A program made the position numbers and the translations under genes. Positions 13,776 through 21,407 of a DNA stretch of 44,238 nt are shown here, in pieces. The notes below the pieces were generated by a model. The model worked only from the letters and a program-made list of their open reading frames with translations, did no database searches and was not told the origin of the DNA. The DNA comes from a virus. The stretch covers positions 1 through 44,238 of IMG/VR virus record IMGVR_UViG_3300017991_000029; one strand, written 5' to 3'. The stretch's first letter is position 1. Every line of letters begins with the position of its first letter.

Positions 13776-14914
13776 AAGTAACCAGATACGACCGAGGCAG
13801 ATTCAAGAAGAAGGCAGTTAAGACAGACGAAGGATTTTTAAGGACAGATGCGATAGTAACCAGAACTGGAGTGTTCTATTATCGCAACCCAGACGGATCA
13901 ACGAGACGCGAACTTCGCCACCCAGACGATATACTTGCCCTTGATTCAATCGAATCTATGAAGATGATCCCCATTACCAACGATCACCCACTTGAAGGGC
14001 TTGTCACAGCCGATACAGCAAAAAAATTACAGGTAGGATCGACCGGAGAGAATATCAGGCCAGACGGCAATGATGTTATTGCTCCGATTGTAGTCACTGA
14101 CGAAACCGCTGTGAATGACGTTGAGAACGGGAAACAGGAATTGTCCCTCGGATATGAATTAGAGCTTGTTGACGAGCAGGGCAATTATGACGGTGAAGAT
14201 TACGACTTCCGGCAGACGAATGTCAAGTATAATCATCTGGCCATTGTAGATAGTGCGAGAGCCGGTTCAAGGGCTCGCATCCACATGGATAGCGCAGAGG
14301 AGATCGACAAACCAGATTCAAATAATGATGATGATGTACCCAACAACAAACCCGATAAAGGAGGCAATATGTCAAAGTATCGGAAAGACGGTATCGAATA
14401 CGACGCCGCACAGGAAGTGGTTAACCATATCGCTACTCTGGACACAAAGATAGCCGATCTTGAACAGGCTAACTCTGATGTCAAGGGCGAACTGGACACG
14501 ATCCGGGCGGAACGTGATTCATTGAAGGAGGAGCTGGATAAACTCAAGGAAACCAACACAGACGAGGCAATCGCCAAGGCTGTAGCGGCAAGACGTGACC
14601 TTGAGAGCAAGGCTTCTAAGGTTCTCAGCGAGGACGATATGAAGGATCTTATCGGCAAGTCTGATAAGGAAGTTCAGATCGCAGTTATCAAGAGCGTATC
14701 TCCGGATGCCAACCTTGATGATGAGACTGACGCCTACATATCAGGCCGTTTCGATTCTGCTGTTGAAAACAGCGAGTCTCGCAAGAAGAACAACGCCGAC
14801 AATGCTCAGAAAGTCAATCAGCGGGGCGATGACGATGACGAGGACGTTGTAGGCAAGGCTCGTCAGGACATGATAGACGACATGACCGGCAAGAAGAAAC
14901 CCGACACCGAGTAA
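13772..14914 (+). CDS. Prohead protease (DUF2213-like) fused to scaffold, TTG start
   Basis: This 380-residue protein has AGGAGG (13761-13766) 5 bases before TTG 13772. Residues 1-170 match DUF2213-type phage proteases: GVFYYRNPDGSTRRELR, MIPITNDHPLEGLV, LSLGYELELVDEQG and YNHLAIVDSARAG (the probable active region with His and Ser). Residues 200-380 are a long acidic/basic coiled coil (ADLEQANSDVKGELDTIRAE) typical of scaffolds, with an Asp-rich end. The protease would cut the scaffold and itself during head maturation. An internal ribosome site makes a separate scaffold likely (see 14369). Confidence 0.88.
   Translation: MKVTRYDRGRFKKKAVKTDEGFLRTDAIVTRTGVFYYRNPDGSTRRELRHPDDILALDSIESMKMIPITNDHPLEGLVTADTAKKLQVGSTGENIRPDGNDVIAPIVVTDETAVNDVENGKQELSLGYELELVDEQGNYDGEDYDFRQTNVKYNHLAIVDSARAGSRARIHMDSAEEIDKPDSNNDDDVPNNKPDKGGNMSKYRKDGIEYDAAQEVVNHIATLDTKIADLEQANSDVKGELDTIRAERDSLKEELDKLKETNTDEAIAKAVAARRDLESKASKVLSEDDMKDLIGKSDKEVQIAVIKSVSPDANLDDETDAYISGRFDSAVENSESRKKNNADNAQKVNQRGDDDDEDVVGKARQDMIDDMTGKKKPDTE
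14369..14914 (+). CDS. Nested scaffold protein from an internal in-frame start
   Basis: Inside the protease-scaffold gene a near-perfect AAAGGAGG (14357-14364) stands 4 bases before ATG 14369, in frame (codon 200). It would give a 181-residue scaffold alone: coiled coil from about residue 25 to 75, then an acidic C-terminus. Lambda C/Nu3 and several other phages use the same nested arrangement to make many scaffold copies and few proteases. That this start is used here is inferred from the ribosome site and domain boundary. Confidence 0.75.
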   Translation: MSKYRKDGIEYDAAQEVVNHIATLDTKIADLEQANSDVKGELDTIRAERDSLKEELDKLKETNTDEAIAKAVAARRDLESKASKVLSEDDMKDLIGKSDKEVQIAVIKSVSPDANLDDETDAYISGRFDSAVENSESRKKNNADNAQKVNQRGDDDDEDVVGKARQDMIDDMTGKKKPDTE

Positions 14915-14984
14915 TCTTTTTTATTCGGCTGTCATAAATTTGAAAATCAGTATTTTTTAACTTAATTCACAGGAGAGGCCAGTT

Positions 14985-15704
14985 ATGAGTGAATATGATC
15001 TTAATCAGGCCGCACCGTATGCCGGGATGAAATCGGATTCTCGCTTTGACGAGGTTAAGTCCTACGCCGCAGAAGAGGAAATTCAGTTCGGTTATGCAGT
15101 TGGTGCGGAAGCCGGTAACGTGGAGTCTGTAAGTCTGATCCGCAAGGATAACGCAAAGCTTGTCTTTGATGCAGATTTCGTTGCCGACAATGCAATCAAC
15201 GGCAAAGTCAACACTGTATCATGGGTGGAAGTCGATTTCGATACCGACCATGACACCACAGCGGCGGCTTTGGTAGTGGCAATCGGAAATCTGGCAGGGG
15301 TGACGTGTGTTCTTGATCCTGCAGACGCCAACAACAGGACATTTCTGATCGAGGCCGAGGGAACCACCATAGCAGTGACTGATGTTGCTGTAACCGGAGG
15401 CGCATCCCAGGCAGGGTCAACGGTAACGCTGTCAGGCGACAACTTGTTCAGAGGTATTGCGCTCAGCACACACAACGAGAACGGCAAGTATTTGGCAACA
15501 GATACAGTCAGCGTTCTTACCAAGGGGCAGGCTCATGTCGAGGTATCAGCCGCTGTTACTGCTGATGCCGATGCTTATGTGGACACAGCCACCAGCAAGT
15601 TCACGAGTGCTTCGTCCGGCAATATTCAGACTGGCGGAAAGTTCCGCTCGACCACAGCCGGTGCAGGAATCGCAGAAGTAGAGATCAACCTCCCGAATTT
15701 CTAA
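14985..15704 (+). CDS. Capsid decoration / structural cement protein with inserted repeat domain
   Basis: This 239-residue protein has AGGAGAGGCC before ATG 14985. The N-terminus (EEIQFGYAVGAE) and C-terminus (FRGIALSTHNENGKYLATDTVSVLTKGQAHVEV, ending in GAGIAEVEINL) match the small beta-sandwich cement proteins encoded just before major capsid genes. Residues 57-149 are an extra domain starting AKLVFDADFV and ending GGASQAGST. That domain recurs in the sheath (18838) and, more diverged, in baseplate J (26143). The protein would sit on the outer capsid surface. Confidence 0.85.
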   Translation: MSEYDLNQAAPYAGMKSDSRFDEVKSYAAEEEIQFGYAVGAEAGNVESVSLIRKDNAKLVFDADFVADNAINGKVNTVSWVEVDFDTDHDTTAAALVVAIGNLAGVTCVLDPADANNRTFLIEAEGTTIAVTDVAVTGGASQAGSTVTLSGDNLFRGIALSTHNENGKYLATDTVSVLTKGQAHVEVSAAVTADADAYVDTATSKFTSASSGNIQTGGKFRSTTAGAGIAEVEINLPNF

Positions 15705-15758
15705 GGGTGTGTTTGAAGCTGTTAACTATATTTTAAAACCCTAATAAGGAGTTTCAAT

Positions 15759-16694
15759 ATGTCAAGAGAAAAAATCGTATCGCGCAAGCTGGATGCGAAC
15801 GAGACAATTTTCTTTGCAAGGGAGCTTGAGTATGTAAAAGCCAAGGTGTACGAAAAGAAGTACGCCGAACTGAAAGCAAAATCTTTGCTTCCGGTTTCTA
15901 CTGATGCAGGCCCCGCCGCAGAGACGATCACCTATACTCAGTACGATCAGCACGGAGTAGCGAAGATCATAGCGAATTACGCAGATGATCTTCCCAGAGT
16001 TGACGTATCTGGCGAGCAGAAAACAAGCAACGTTCGCGGGATCGGCGACAGCTACGGTTTCAACATTCAGGAAATCCGTGCCGCAAACGCAACAGGCAAG
16101 AACCTGTCAGCCCGCAAGGCCAACGCCGCCAGACGTGGGATCGAACAGGTTGAGAACAGTATCGCATGGTATGGCGACACCGCTTACGGTCTTGTTGGTC
16201 TGTTCTATAACGCCAATGTTACCAAAGGTGCGGCAGTGACAGGAGACTGGGCAACTGCAACAAACCTTGAGATACTCGGTGACATGATGGCCGCAGTAGA
16301 CAATATGATCGACATAACCAACGGAATGGAAGTGCCGAACCAGATACTGCTCCCGATCGCTCAGTATTCCAAAATCTCTTCAAGCCCGATGCAGGCCGGA
16401 TCGGACACAACTGTTCTTGATTTCTTCAAGAAGAACCGTCCGGGCATTGAAGTTGACTGGCTTGTAAATTGCAAAGATGTCAGCCCTGTTCCTTCAACCG
16501 GAGCGGCCGGCCCGACAGACATCATGGTAGTTTACAAGAGAGATATAGACAATCTTTCCCTTGAAATACCGCAGCCGTTCGAGCAGTTCCCGGCTCAGGA
16601 AAGAGGTCTTGAACAGGTCGTTGACTGCCACGCTCGTAACGGTGGAGTTATAGTCTACTACCCGCTCTCAGTCAGCATCGTTGAAGGCATCTAA
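15759..16694 (+). CDS. Major capsid protein (DUF2184-type, HK97 fold)
   Basis: This 311-residue protein starts at ATG 15759 after AAGGAG. The pattern (ARELEYVKAKVYEKKYAEL, ETITYTQYDQHGVAKII, VRGIGDSYGFNIQEIRAA, RRGIEQVENSIAWYGD, IPQPFEQFPAQERGLEQVVDCHARNGGV) matches DUF2184 capsid proteins of the encapsulin/HK97 fold. The order protease-scaffold, decoration, capsid is standard. No separate delta domain is visible, consistent with a separate scaffold. A G+C-rich hairpin follows 33 bases after the stop. Confidence 0.92.
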   Translation: MSREKIVSRKLDANETIFFARELEYVKAKVYEKKYAELKAKSLLPVSTDAGPAAETITYTQYDQHGVAKIIANYADDLPRVDVSGEQKTSNVRGIGDSYGFNIQEIRAANATGKNLSARKANAARRGIEQVENSIAWYGDTAYGLVGLFYNANVTKGAAVTGDWATATNLEILGDMMAAVDNMIDITNGMEVPNQILLPIAQYSKISSSPMQAGSDTTVLDFFKKNRPGIEVDWLVNCKDVSPVPSTGAAGPTDIMVVYKRDIDNLSLEIPQPFEQFPAQERGLEQVVDCHARNGGVIVYYPLSVSIVEGI

Positions 16695-16726
16695 GCAGTA
16701 CAACTGTGAAGATCGACATAATTAAG

Positions 16727-16746
16727 GGCGGAGGGAATGCTCCGCC
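16727..16746 (+). other. Hairpin after the major capsid gene
   Basis: GGCGGAG (16727-16733) pairs perfectly with CTCCGCC (16740-16746) around a 6-base loop. It is followed by pyrimidine-rich TCCTTCTC rather than a run of T. It may stabilise the 3' end of capsid mRNA or slow transcription into downstream genes. It is weaker than a standard terminator. Confidence 0.55.
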
Positions 16747-16777
16747 TCCTTCTCAAACATCTAAAGGGAGAATCCAG

Positions 16778-17053
16778 ATGATTGTAAGAAATAAGAAAAC
16801 CTGTGTTATCGGGATCGGAACGATCCAGCTAATACCCGGAGACAATACTTTGAATGAGAAGCAGGCCAAGCAGATCAAGGCCAATGCTCGATATGAGTAT
16901 TACAAAGAGCATAATGTGATCTCAGAGGTCACGAAGAGCAAGGATGCTCAGCCTGCAAAGGAAACGCCAAAGCCAGAGATCAAAGGTATTGACGAAAAGC
17001 CTGAGTCACCAAAAAATGCGACCAAGAAAAAGGCAAAAAAGAAAAACAAGTAA
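16778..17053 (+). CDS. Small head/connector-region protein with Lys-rich tail
   Basis: This 91-residue protein starts at ATG 16778, 7 bases after GGGAG. An upstream GTG (16706) would put the post-capsid hairpin inside the gene. Residues 1-50 form a small beta/alpha domain (IVRNKKTCVIGIGTIQLIPGDNTLNEKQAKQIK). The rest is a Pro/Lys/Glu linker ending KKKAKKKNK. Such proteins commonly lie between capsid and DUF4054 adaptor. Function unknown. Confidence 0.72.
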   Translation: MIVRNKKTCVIGIGTIQLIPGDNTLNEKQAKQIKANARYEYYKEHNVISEVTKSKDAQPAKETPKPEIKGIDEKPESPKNATKKKAKKKNK

Positions 17054-17087
17054 GCAGGGCAATAAAATCTAATGAGGATAAAAAAAT

Positions 17088-17474
17088 ATGTCTGTTTCAA
17101 TATTAGATACGATAGAGGCGAGGAGGCCAGGAACCGTTCAAGATAGTAGGCTTACTACCCTTATTGCCCTTGCCGAAGAGCAGACAGGAACAGCGTATGG
17201 CGACTTCTATAATTTAGCAGTCGCCTTACTTGTTTGTCACTGGCTTGAACGTGACGGATCAACTGGTTCCAGAGGCACCGGTCGCAGTGGTCAGATAACA
17301 TCAGAAAAAGAAGGCCAGCTGTCAAGGTCTTACGGTCAAGTGTCTGGCGAGTCGAATAACGATCTTGCATCTACGAGTTATGGGCTGGAACTCCAACAGC
17401 TGAGAAAAACCAACTTTAAGCCTGTGCATCGCCAGATGCCTTTTTATCCGACAGGAATAACGAGGTTTCAATAG
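17088..17474 (+). CDS. Head-tail connector, DUF4054-like
   Basis: This 128-residue protein has DSRLTTLIALAEEQTGTAYGDFYNLAVALLVCHWL at 19-54, then a Gly/Ser-rich loop and SEKEGQLSRSYG. This is the profile of the DUF4054 connector family that docks under the portal. The C-terminal YGLELQQLRKTNF is also typical. Its stop overlaps the GTG of the next gene (TAGTG). Confidence 0.85.
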   Translation: MSVSILDTIEARRPGTVQDSRLTTLIALAEEQTGTAYGDFYNLAVALLVCHWLERDGSTGSRGTGRSGQITSEKEGQLSRSYGQVSGESNNDLASTSYGLELQQLRKTNFKPVHRQMPFYPTGITRFQ

Positions 17475-17986
17475 TGCCTAAGTCCGAAGTAATTGACATA
17501 GATCATGGCTGGAGGCGGATCGCCTCTACGCTTAAGTGGCTACGAAGGAGCTATACAAAGGTCGGCTTTCCCCAAACCGGGAGAGCCGGCGCGCCTCGCC
17601 GTAAGAGAGGTAAAATGCCTCAAGATATGAGCGGAGTTGTCACTGTCGCCGCTGTCCACGTGTTCGGCGCTCCAAAGAGGAATATCCCTCAACGTGATTT
17701 TTTCAGGCCGAGCATTGACGGAGCAAAGAAGAGGATAGCGAGATTACAGACAAGAGAGTATAATAAGTTGCTGGACGGTACAATTACTGTCAGAGAAGGT
17801 CTGAGCGTAATAGGAGAGTACACCACGAATGTTGTAAAAAAAGGAATTAGAGATTTAAAATTGCCCCCTCTGGCACCGTCTACACTGGCGAGAAAGAGGA
17901 GCAGATATAACGACAATAATCCTAATCCGCTGATCGACACCGGACAAATGTTGCAGAGCGTTCAGCATCAGGAAGTGATAAAATGA
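17474..17986 (+). CDS. Neck / tail-completion protein, GTG start
   Basis: This 170-residue protein starts at GTG 17474 overlapping the preceding stop. The C-terminal PLAPSTLARKRSRYNDNNPNPLIDTGQMLQS motif is characteristic of HK97-gp10/neck-type proteins of phage connectors. The middle has VHVFGAPKRNIPQRDFFRPSI, likewise typical. It probably joins head to tail. It lies in the standard connector order after the DUF4054 protein. Confidence 0.82.
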   Translation: MPKSEVIDIDHGWRRIASTLKWLRRSYTKVGFPQTGRAGAPRRKRGKMPQDMSGVVTVAAVHVFGAPKRNIPQRDFFRPSIDGAKKRIARLQTREYNKLLDGTITVREGLSVIGEYTTNVVKKGIRDLKLPPLAPSTLARKRSRYNDNNPNPLIDTGQMLQSVQHQEVIK

Positions 17987-18315
17987 GCAGTTTTAGAAAG
18001 CCTCATACTGTCAAGCGTAAGAATGCTGACGGAGAGTACGTTGACGGCATCTGGCAGGCGGCTACCGAAACTGATATTTACATAATGGCAAGTGTGCAAC
18101 CAGCAACAGCACAGGATATGCAGTCATTGCCAGAAGGAAGGAGAAAGGCGGGATCGTTCATTCTGTATACAGATACAGCTCTAAAGACCGTAGATACAGA
18201 GAATCCCGATACTATTGACTTGTTTGGCGATACTTATGAGGTTATTACTTCAAAGCCATGGCAGAATGATGTCATTAACCATTACGAGTGTATAGTGAGC
18301 AAGATTGACGCATGA
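17983..18315 (+). CDS. Connector/tail-completion protein
   Basis: This 110-residue protein overlaps the previous stop by 4 bases. The pattern VKRKNADGEYVDGIW, IMASVQPATAQDMQSLPEGRR and FILYTDTALKTV is one I associate with small head-closure or connector proteins of contractile-tailed phages. The YEVI...W...Y-C-V end fits the same group. The exact ring position cannot be told from sequence. Confidence 0.75.
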   Translation: MSSFRKPHTVKRKNADGEYVDGIWQAATETDIYIMASVQPATAQDMQSLPEGRRKAGSFILYTDTALKTVDTENPDTIDLFGDTYEVITSKPWQNDVINHYECIVSKIDA

Positions 18316-18836
18316 TAGAGTATGATACAATAAAAAAGGGCTTTTACGATTGGGCTGTGGCGGTCACAGGTAAAGCTGTGATCTGGGAAAACCAGAATGC
18401 GCCGAAGCCTGATCTGCCATATATTACTTTGTTTATGACAAGCATTCAGCGTGTCGGAGACGACTATCAGGCTACCAGTGCGAACGGTTCCGGCGTTATT
18501 GAAATCACAGGGAATCGTGATTTTACCTTACAGGTTCAAGCCCTTGGGGAAGGTGCGATCGTGGCTCTTGAAAGCCTGTCCTCCTCTTTACAAATGCCAA
18601 CAGTGCTTGAAACGCTGAGAAACTCCTGTATTGTGTTTGTCCAAAACATTACGCCTATACAAGACATCTCTGGCCTCTGGGATTCGCAGTTTATTCCGAG
18701 AGGAATGATAGATTTTCAATTCAGGACAGCTTCCGAAACAACTGACACTCCGGGCTATTTCGATCAGGTCTCCGGAGAAGGAAAATTGAATGATGCTTCT
18801 GGATCAACTATAACCACAATTCCCATAGGGGGTTAA
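18312..18836 (+). CDS. Neck/tail terminator protein (LIC_12616-like)
   Basis: This 174-residue protein has VIWENQNAPKPDLPYITLFM at about 24-43, the recognisable core of the phage neck-terminator family encoded just before the sheath. Its position supports this: connector, terminator, sheath, tube. It would cap the tail end that meets the head. The ATG overlaps the previous stop (ATGA). Confidence 0.82.
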   Translation: MIEYDTIKKGFYDWAVAVTGKAVIWENQNAPKPDLPYITLFMTSIQRVGDDYQATSANGSGVIEITGNRDFTLQVQALGEGAIVALESLSSSLQMPTVLETLRNSCIVFVQNITPIQDISGLWDSQFIPRGMIDFQFRTASETTDTPGYFDQVSGEGKLNDASGSTITTIPIGG

Positions 18837-18837
18837 A

Positions 18838-20196
18838 ATGTCTGGACTCAGTGACATTGTAGAAGTAACCATAACAAGACAGGCTCAGCCAGTCTCAGCC
18901 GCAACCTTTTCGATCCCGTTAATACTTGGAGAGAGTGATATTCTCGATCCGAGCGGCTCCGGGAAAACGGCGTCCTATGCTTCGCTGTCCGAAATGGTAA
19001 GTGCCGGCTGGTCTGATGCAAACGAGGAGTACAAGGCCGCCGCCGCAATGTTCTCTCAGGATGTTAGCCCGAATACGGTTATCATTGGCAGAGTAGACAC
19101 AGCCGGTGGAGAGACGTTCAACGCGGCTCTCGATGCTATCCTGATATTACGTCAGGACTGGTATGCCATTGTAGCCTGCACCAGAGACAGTGCAACGACC
19201 GATGCGGCAAAGCTGGTTTTTGATGCTGATTTCGTAACCGGAAACACGATTGACGGTAAGGTCAATACTGTGGCGTGGGCTCAGGTTCCGTTCAATACGG
19301 ATCACGATACAACCGCCTCAGACCTTGAAACGGCGATCGGCGCTCTTGCCGGGGTAACGTGTACTCTGGATGCTGGCGATCCCACGAACCGGACGTTTGA
19401 TATTTCGGTATCAGGCTCAGAACTTGTCATTACAGATGTTGTAGTCGCCGGAGGAGCGTCCCAGGCGGGAAGCACTGTTAATTACGGAGACGACATCATT
19501 GACGTGGCACAGTGGGCACTTGCCAACGAAAAGCTGTTTATCACAGCTCTGGCAGATACCGCTATCAAAGAGGCTGGCGGAGGTATAGCCAAGGTTCTCA
19601 AGGATGCCGCAAATGACAGAGCGGCAGTAATCTTCTACGGTAACGCCGCTGGCGGAGATACAGCATTCACGCCTTATGCAGAGGCGGCTCTTATCGGAAA
19701 GATCCTTCCGAAAACTCCCGGATCGTATACTGCCATGTTCAAGACTTTGGCGACTGCAAAGCCGGACGTTCTGACCAGTGCCGAACTTTCGTATATCTGG
19801 AGCCATAACGCCAACAGTTACAATACTGTGGCTGGCATTAACATACTCCGGGAAGGCCAGACAGCAGAAGGGACTTTCATTGATACGCGGATCGGTGTTG
19901 ACTGGCTCGCCGCAAGGATTCAGGAGAGAATCTATCAGCGGTTTGTCGATCTTGACAAAATTCCGTTTACCGATGCTGGAGCGGCTGTCATTGAAGGAGA
20001 ACTGAGGGCACAGCTGGACGAGGCTATTGATGTAGGATTCATAGCCGAAGATCCTGCCTATACAGTCACGGTTCCCAAGGTCGCTGACGTTGACGATGCC
20101 GACAAGGCTAATCGCCTGTTACCGGACATCGAATTTGAGGCCACAGAGGCCGGTGCTATTCACAAGACGATCATCAGAGGTCGTATAGTCGTTTAA
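18838..20196 (+). CDS. Contractile tail sheath (DUF3383-type) with inserted repeat domain
   Basis: This 452-residue protein has MSGLSDIVEVTITRQAQPVSAATFSIPLIL at the start, EYKAAAAMFSQDVSPNTVIIGR, WALANEKLFITALAD and a C-terminal GVDWLAARIQERIYQRFVDLDKIPFTDAG. All are features of DUF3383 sheath proteins. Between the CTRDSATT loop and DDIIDVAQWAL, residues 124-216 form an extra domain. By hand alignment, 61 of 93 positions are identical to the domain in the decoration protein at 14985. Removing it leaves a continuous sheath. The sheath shows that this is a contractile-tail phage. Confidence 0.92.
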   Translation: MSGLSDIVEVTITRQAQPVSAATFSIPLILGESDILDPSGSGKTASYASLSEMVSAGWSDANEEYKAAAAMFSQDVSPNTVIIGRVDTAGGETFNAALDAILILRQDWYAIVACTRDSATTDAAKLVFDADFVTGNTIDGKVNTVAWAQVPFNTDHDTTASDLETAIGALAGVTCTLDAGDPTNRTFDISVSGSELVITDVVVAGGASQAGSTVNYGDDIIDVAQWALANEKLFITALADTAIKEAGGGIAKVLKDAANDRAAVIFYGNAAGGDTAFTPYAEAALIGKILPKTPGSYTAMFKTLATAKPDVLTSAELSYIWSHNANSYNTVAGINILREGQTAEGTFIDTRIGVDWLAARIQERIYQRFVDLDKIPFTDAGAAVIEGELRAQLDEAIDVGFIAEDPAYTVTVPKVADVDDADKANRLLPDIEFEATEAGAIHKTIIRGRIVV

Positions 20197-20253
20197 TAAA
20201 AAGCGGCTGTAAAACTGAATGTATAAATAATAATTTTTTACGGAGGATAGAAA

Positions 20254-20700
20254 ATGCCACCTACAAAACCGAGAACATACGATCCGAAACTGGTTGTCTT
20301 AACCGTTGCTGGTACTCCTATCGGCGGCTATGCTGACGGAACAATGATAACCGTAAACAGAGAGTCAGACGCTTTTACGAAGTATGTCGGGACTCAGGGC
20401 GTGGTCAGCAGGGCTAAGAGTAACGACAAGTCCGGCTCGGTCACGATCTTTCTTGCTCAGACCAGTCCGAGTAATGACGTTCTCAGCGCCATTGCAAAGG
20501 ATGACGAGCTGTCCAACAACGGTGTTGTGCCTGTTGTCGTCAAGGATATTGGCGGAACCAGTGAACATTTTGGCACTTTCGCATGGATCAGAAAAGTTCC
20601 TGAAAGTGAATATGCCAGAGAGATCAATGCCAGAGAATGGGTGCTGGACGCATCGAGTCTCGATCAGAATGTCGGAAGCAATCTTCCGCCTGTATTATAA
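20254..20700 (+). CDS. Tail tube protein (DUF3277-like)
   Basis: This 148-residue protein has ACGGAGGATAG before ATG 20254. YDPKLVVLTVAGTPIGGYADGTMITVNRESDAF followed by KSGSVTIFLAQTSPSNDVLS is typical of DUF3277 tube proteins that follow DUF3383 sheaths. It stacks as hexamers to form the inner tube that is pushed through the host envelope. Confidence 0.9.
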   Translation: MPPTKPRTYDPKLVVLTVAGTPIGGYADGTMITVNRESDAFTKYVGTQGVVSRAKSNDKSGSVTIFLAQTSPSNDVLSAIAKDDELSNNGVVPVVVKDIGGTSEHFGTFAWIRKVPESEYAREINAREWVLDASSLDQNVGSNLPPVL

Positions 20701-20739
20701 GGGCTTTAAACTTTTTACTCCACCGAGAGGAGTGCCATT

Positions 20740-21219
20740 ATGGCTATTGAAACGACTAAGACAAAGATCGGGGAAAATACCTATACGGTTTCCCAGTTTC
20801 CCGGCAGAGAAGGTTTTAAGATAAAGGCTATTCTCATACGTAAAGTAGCGCCTGCTTTGGCTAACTTGGCAGGCGCTCTTGACTTCTCAAAAGTCGAGGA
20901 CATCAATCAACTTCTGGATATGAACATAGACGGCGGAATGATTTCCAAGTCCGTTCAGGCGTTAGTGAATAATCTTGAGGAGGAGGAAACTCTTTCGCTG
21001 ATTATGCGTATGCTGAGACACACACGGATGAATGATGCCGAGATTGACGATGCCCTTTTTGACGGTACGTATGCTGGCAACTATGACGAGCTATATAAGG
21101 TGCTGATCTTTATTATCAAGTATAACAATTTTTTCAAGCTGACCGGACTGTCCTCTATTATCGCCAAGACGGCGGCTCCGGTAAATCAGCAAAAGAGCGA
21201 AGATCAGAAAAGCGAATAG
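20740..21219 (+). CDS. Tail assembly chaperone, short form
   Basis: This 159-residue protein lies between tube and tape measure, the usual place for the chaperone. It has an N-terminal beta part (ENTYTVSQFPGREGFKIKAIL) and a helical acidic body (LVNNLEEEETLSLIMRMLRHTRM). A slippery T TTT TTC at 21129-21135 lies in frame near the end. A -1 shift there leads into an 90-codon extension. This is the classic two-product chaperone arrangement that coats the tape measure during tail assembly. Confidence 0.85.
   Translation: MAIETTKTKIGENTYTVSQFPGREGFKIKAILIRKVAPALANLAGALDFSKVEDINQLLDMNIDGGMISKSVQALVNNLEEEETLSLIMRMLRHTRMNDAEIDDALFDGTYAGNYDELYKVLIFIIKYNNFFKLTGLSSIIAKTAAPVNQQKSEDQKSE
21129..21135 (+). 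other. -1 ribosomal frameshift site T TTT TTC
   Basis: In the zero frame this reads AAT TTT TTC, so both codons can re-pair after a one-base backward slip. That is the canonical X XXY YYZ form. The -1 frame is open from 21126 to 21407 while the zero frame closes at 21219. Similar shifts are conserved in tail chaperone genes of many phages. Confidence 0.75.
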
Positions 21220-21407
21220 CCAAAATATTAAGCCGCTTATCTGATGAAATGAAGTTTGAGGGCTATATCTGGCGACTGGTGCTTGAGGGAATATCGTTGC
21301 ATGATCTTGAGACGAATTGGAGTATGGACGATGTTTTCCGGGCAATAGCGGCTCTCAATGTAAAGGCTGACATTCAGAGCGAGATGCTCAAAGGGATTGA
21401 CAAGTGA
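21135..21407 (+). CDS. Tail assembly chaperone, -1 frameshift extension
   Basis: These 90 codons in the -1 frame begin QADRTVLYY after the slip and contain RRSEKRIAKILSRLSDEMKFEGYIWRLVLEG-type helices, then DLETNWSMDDVFRAIAALNVKADI. The end resembles the C-terminal part of long-form tail chaperones. Without a shift, re-initiation at ATG 21249 would give a 52-residue protein (MKFEGYIWRL...). The TGA overlaps the tape-measure GTG (GTGA). Confidence 0.75.
   Translation, partial: QADRTVLYYRQDGGSGKSAKERRSEKRIAKILSRLSDEMKFEGYIWRLVLEGISLHDLETNWSMDDVFRAIAALNVKADIQSEMLKGIDK

Noticed and set aside
15092-15523. Reverse-strand 143-codon frame
   Set aside because: Antisense to the decoration protein's repeat domain; Ser/Thr/Ala shadow composition.
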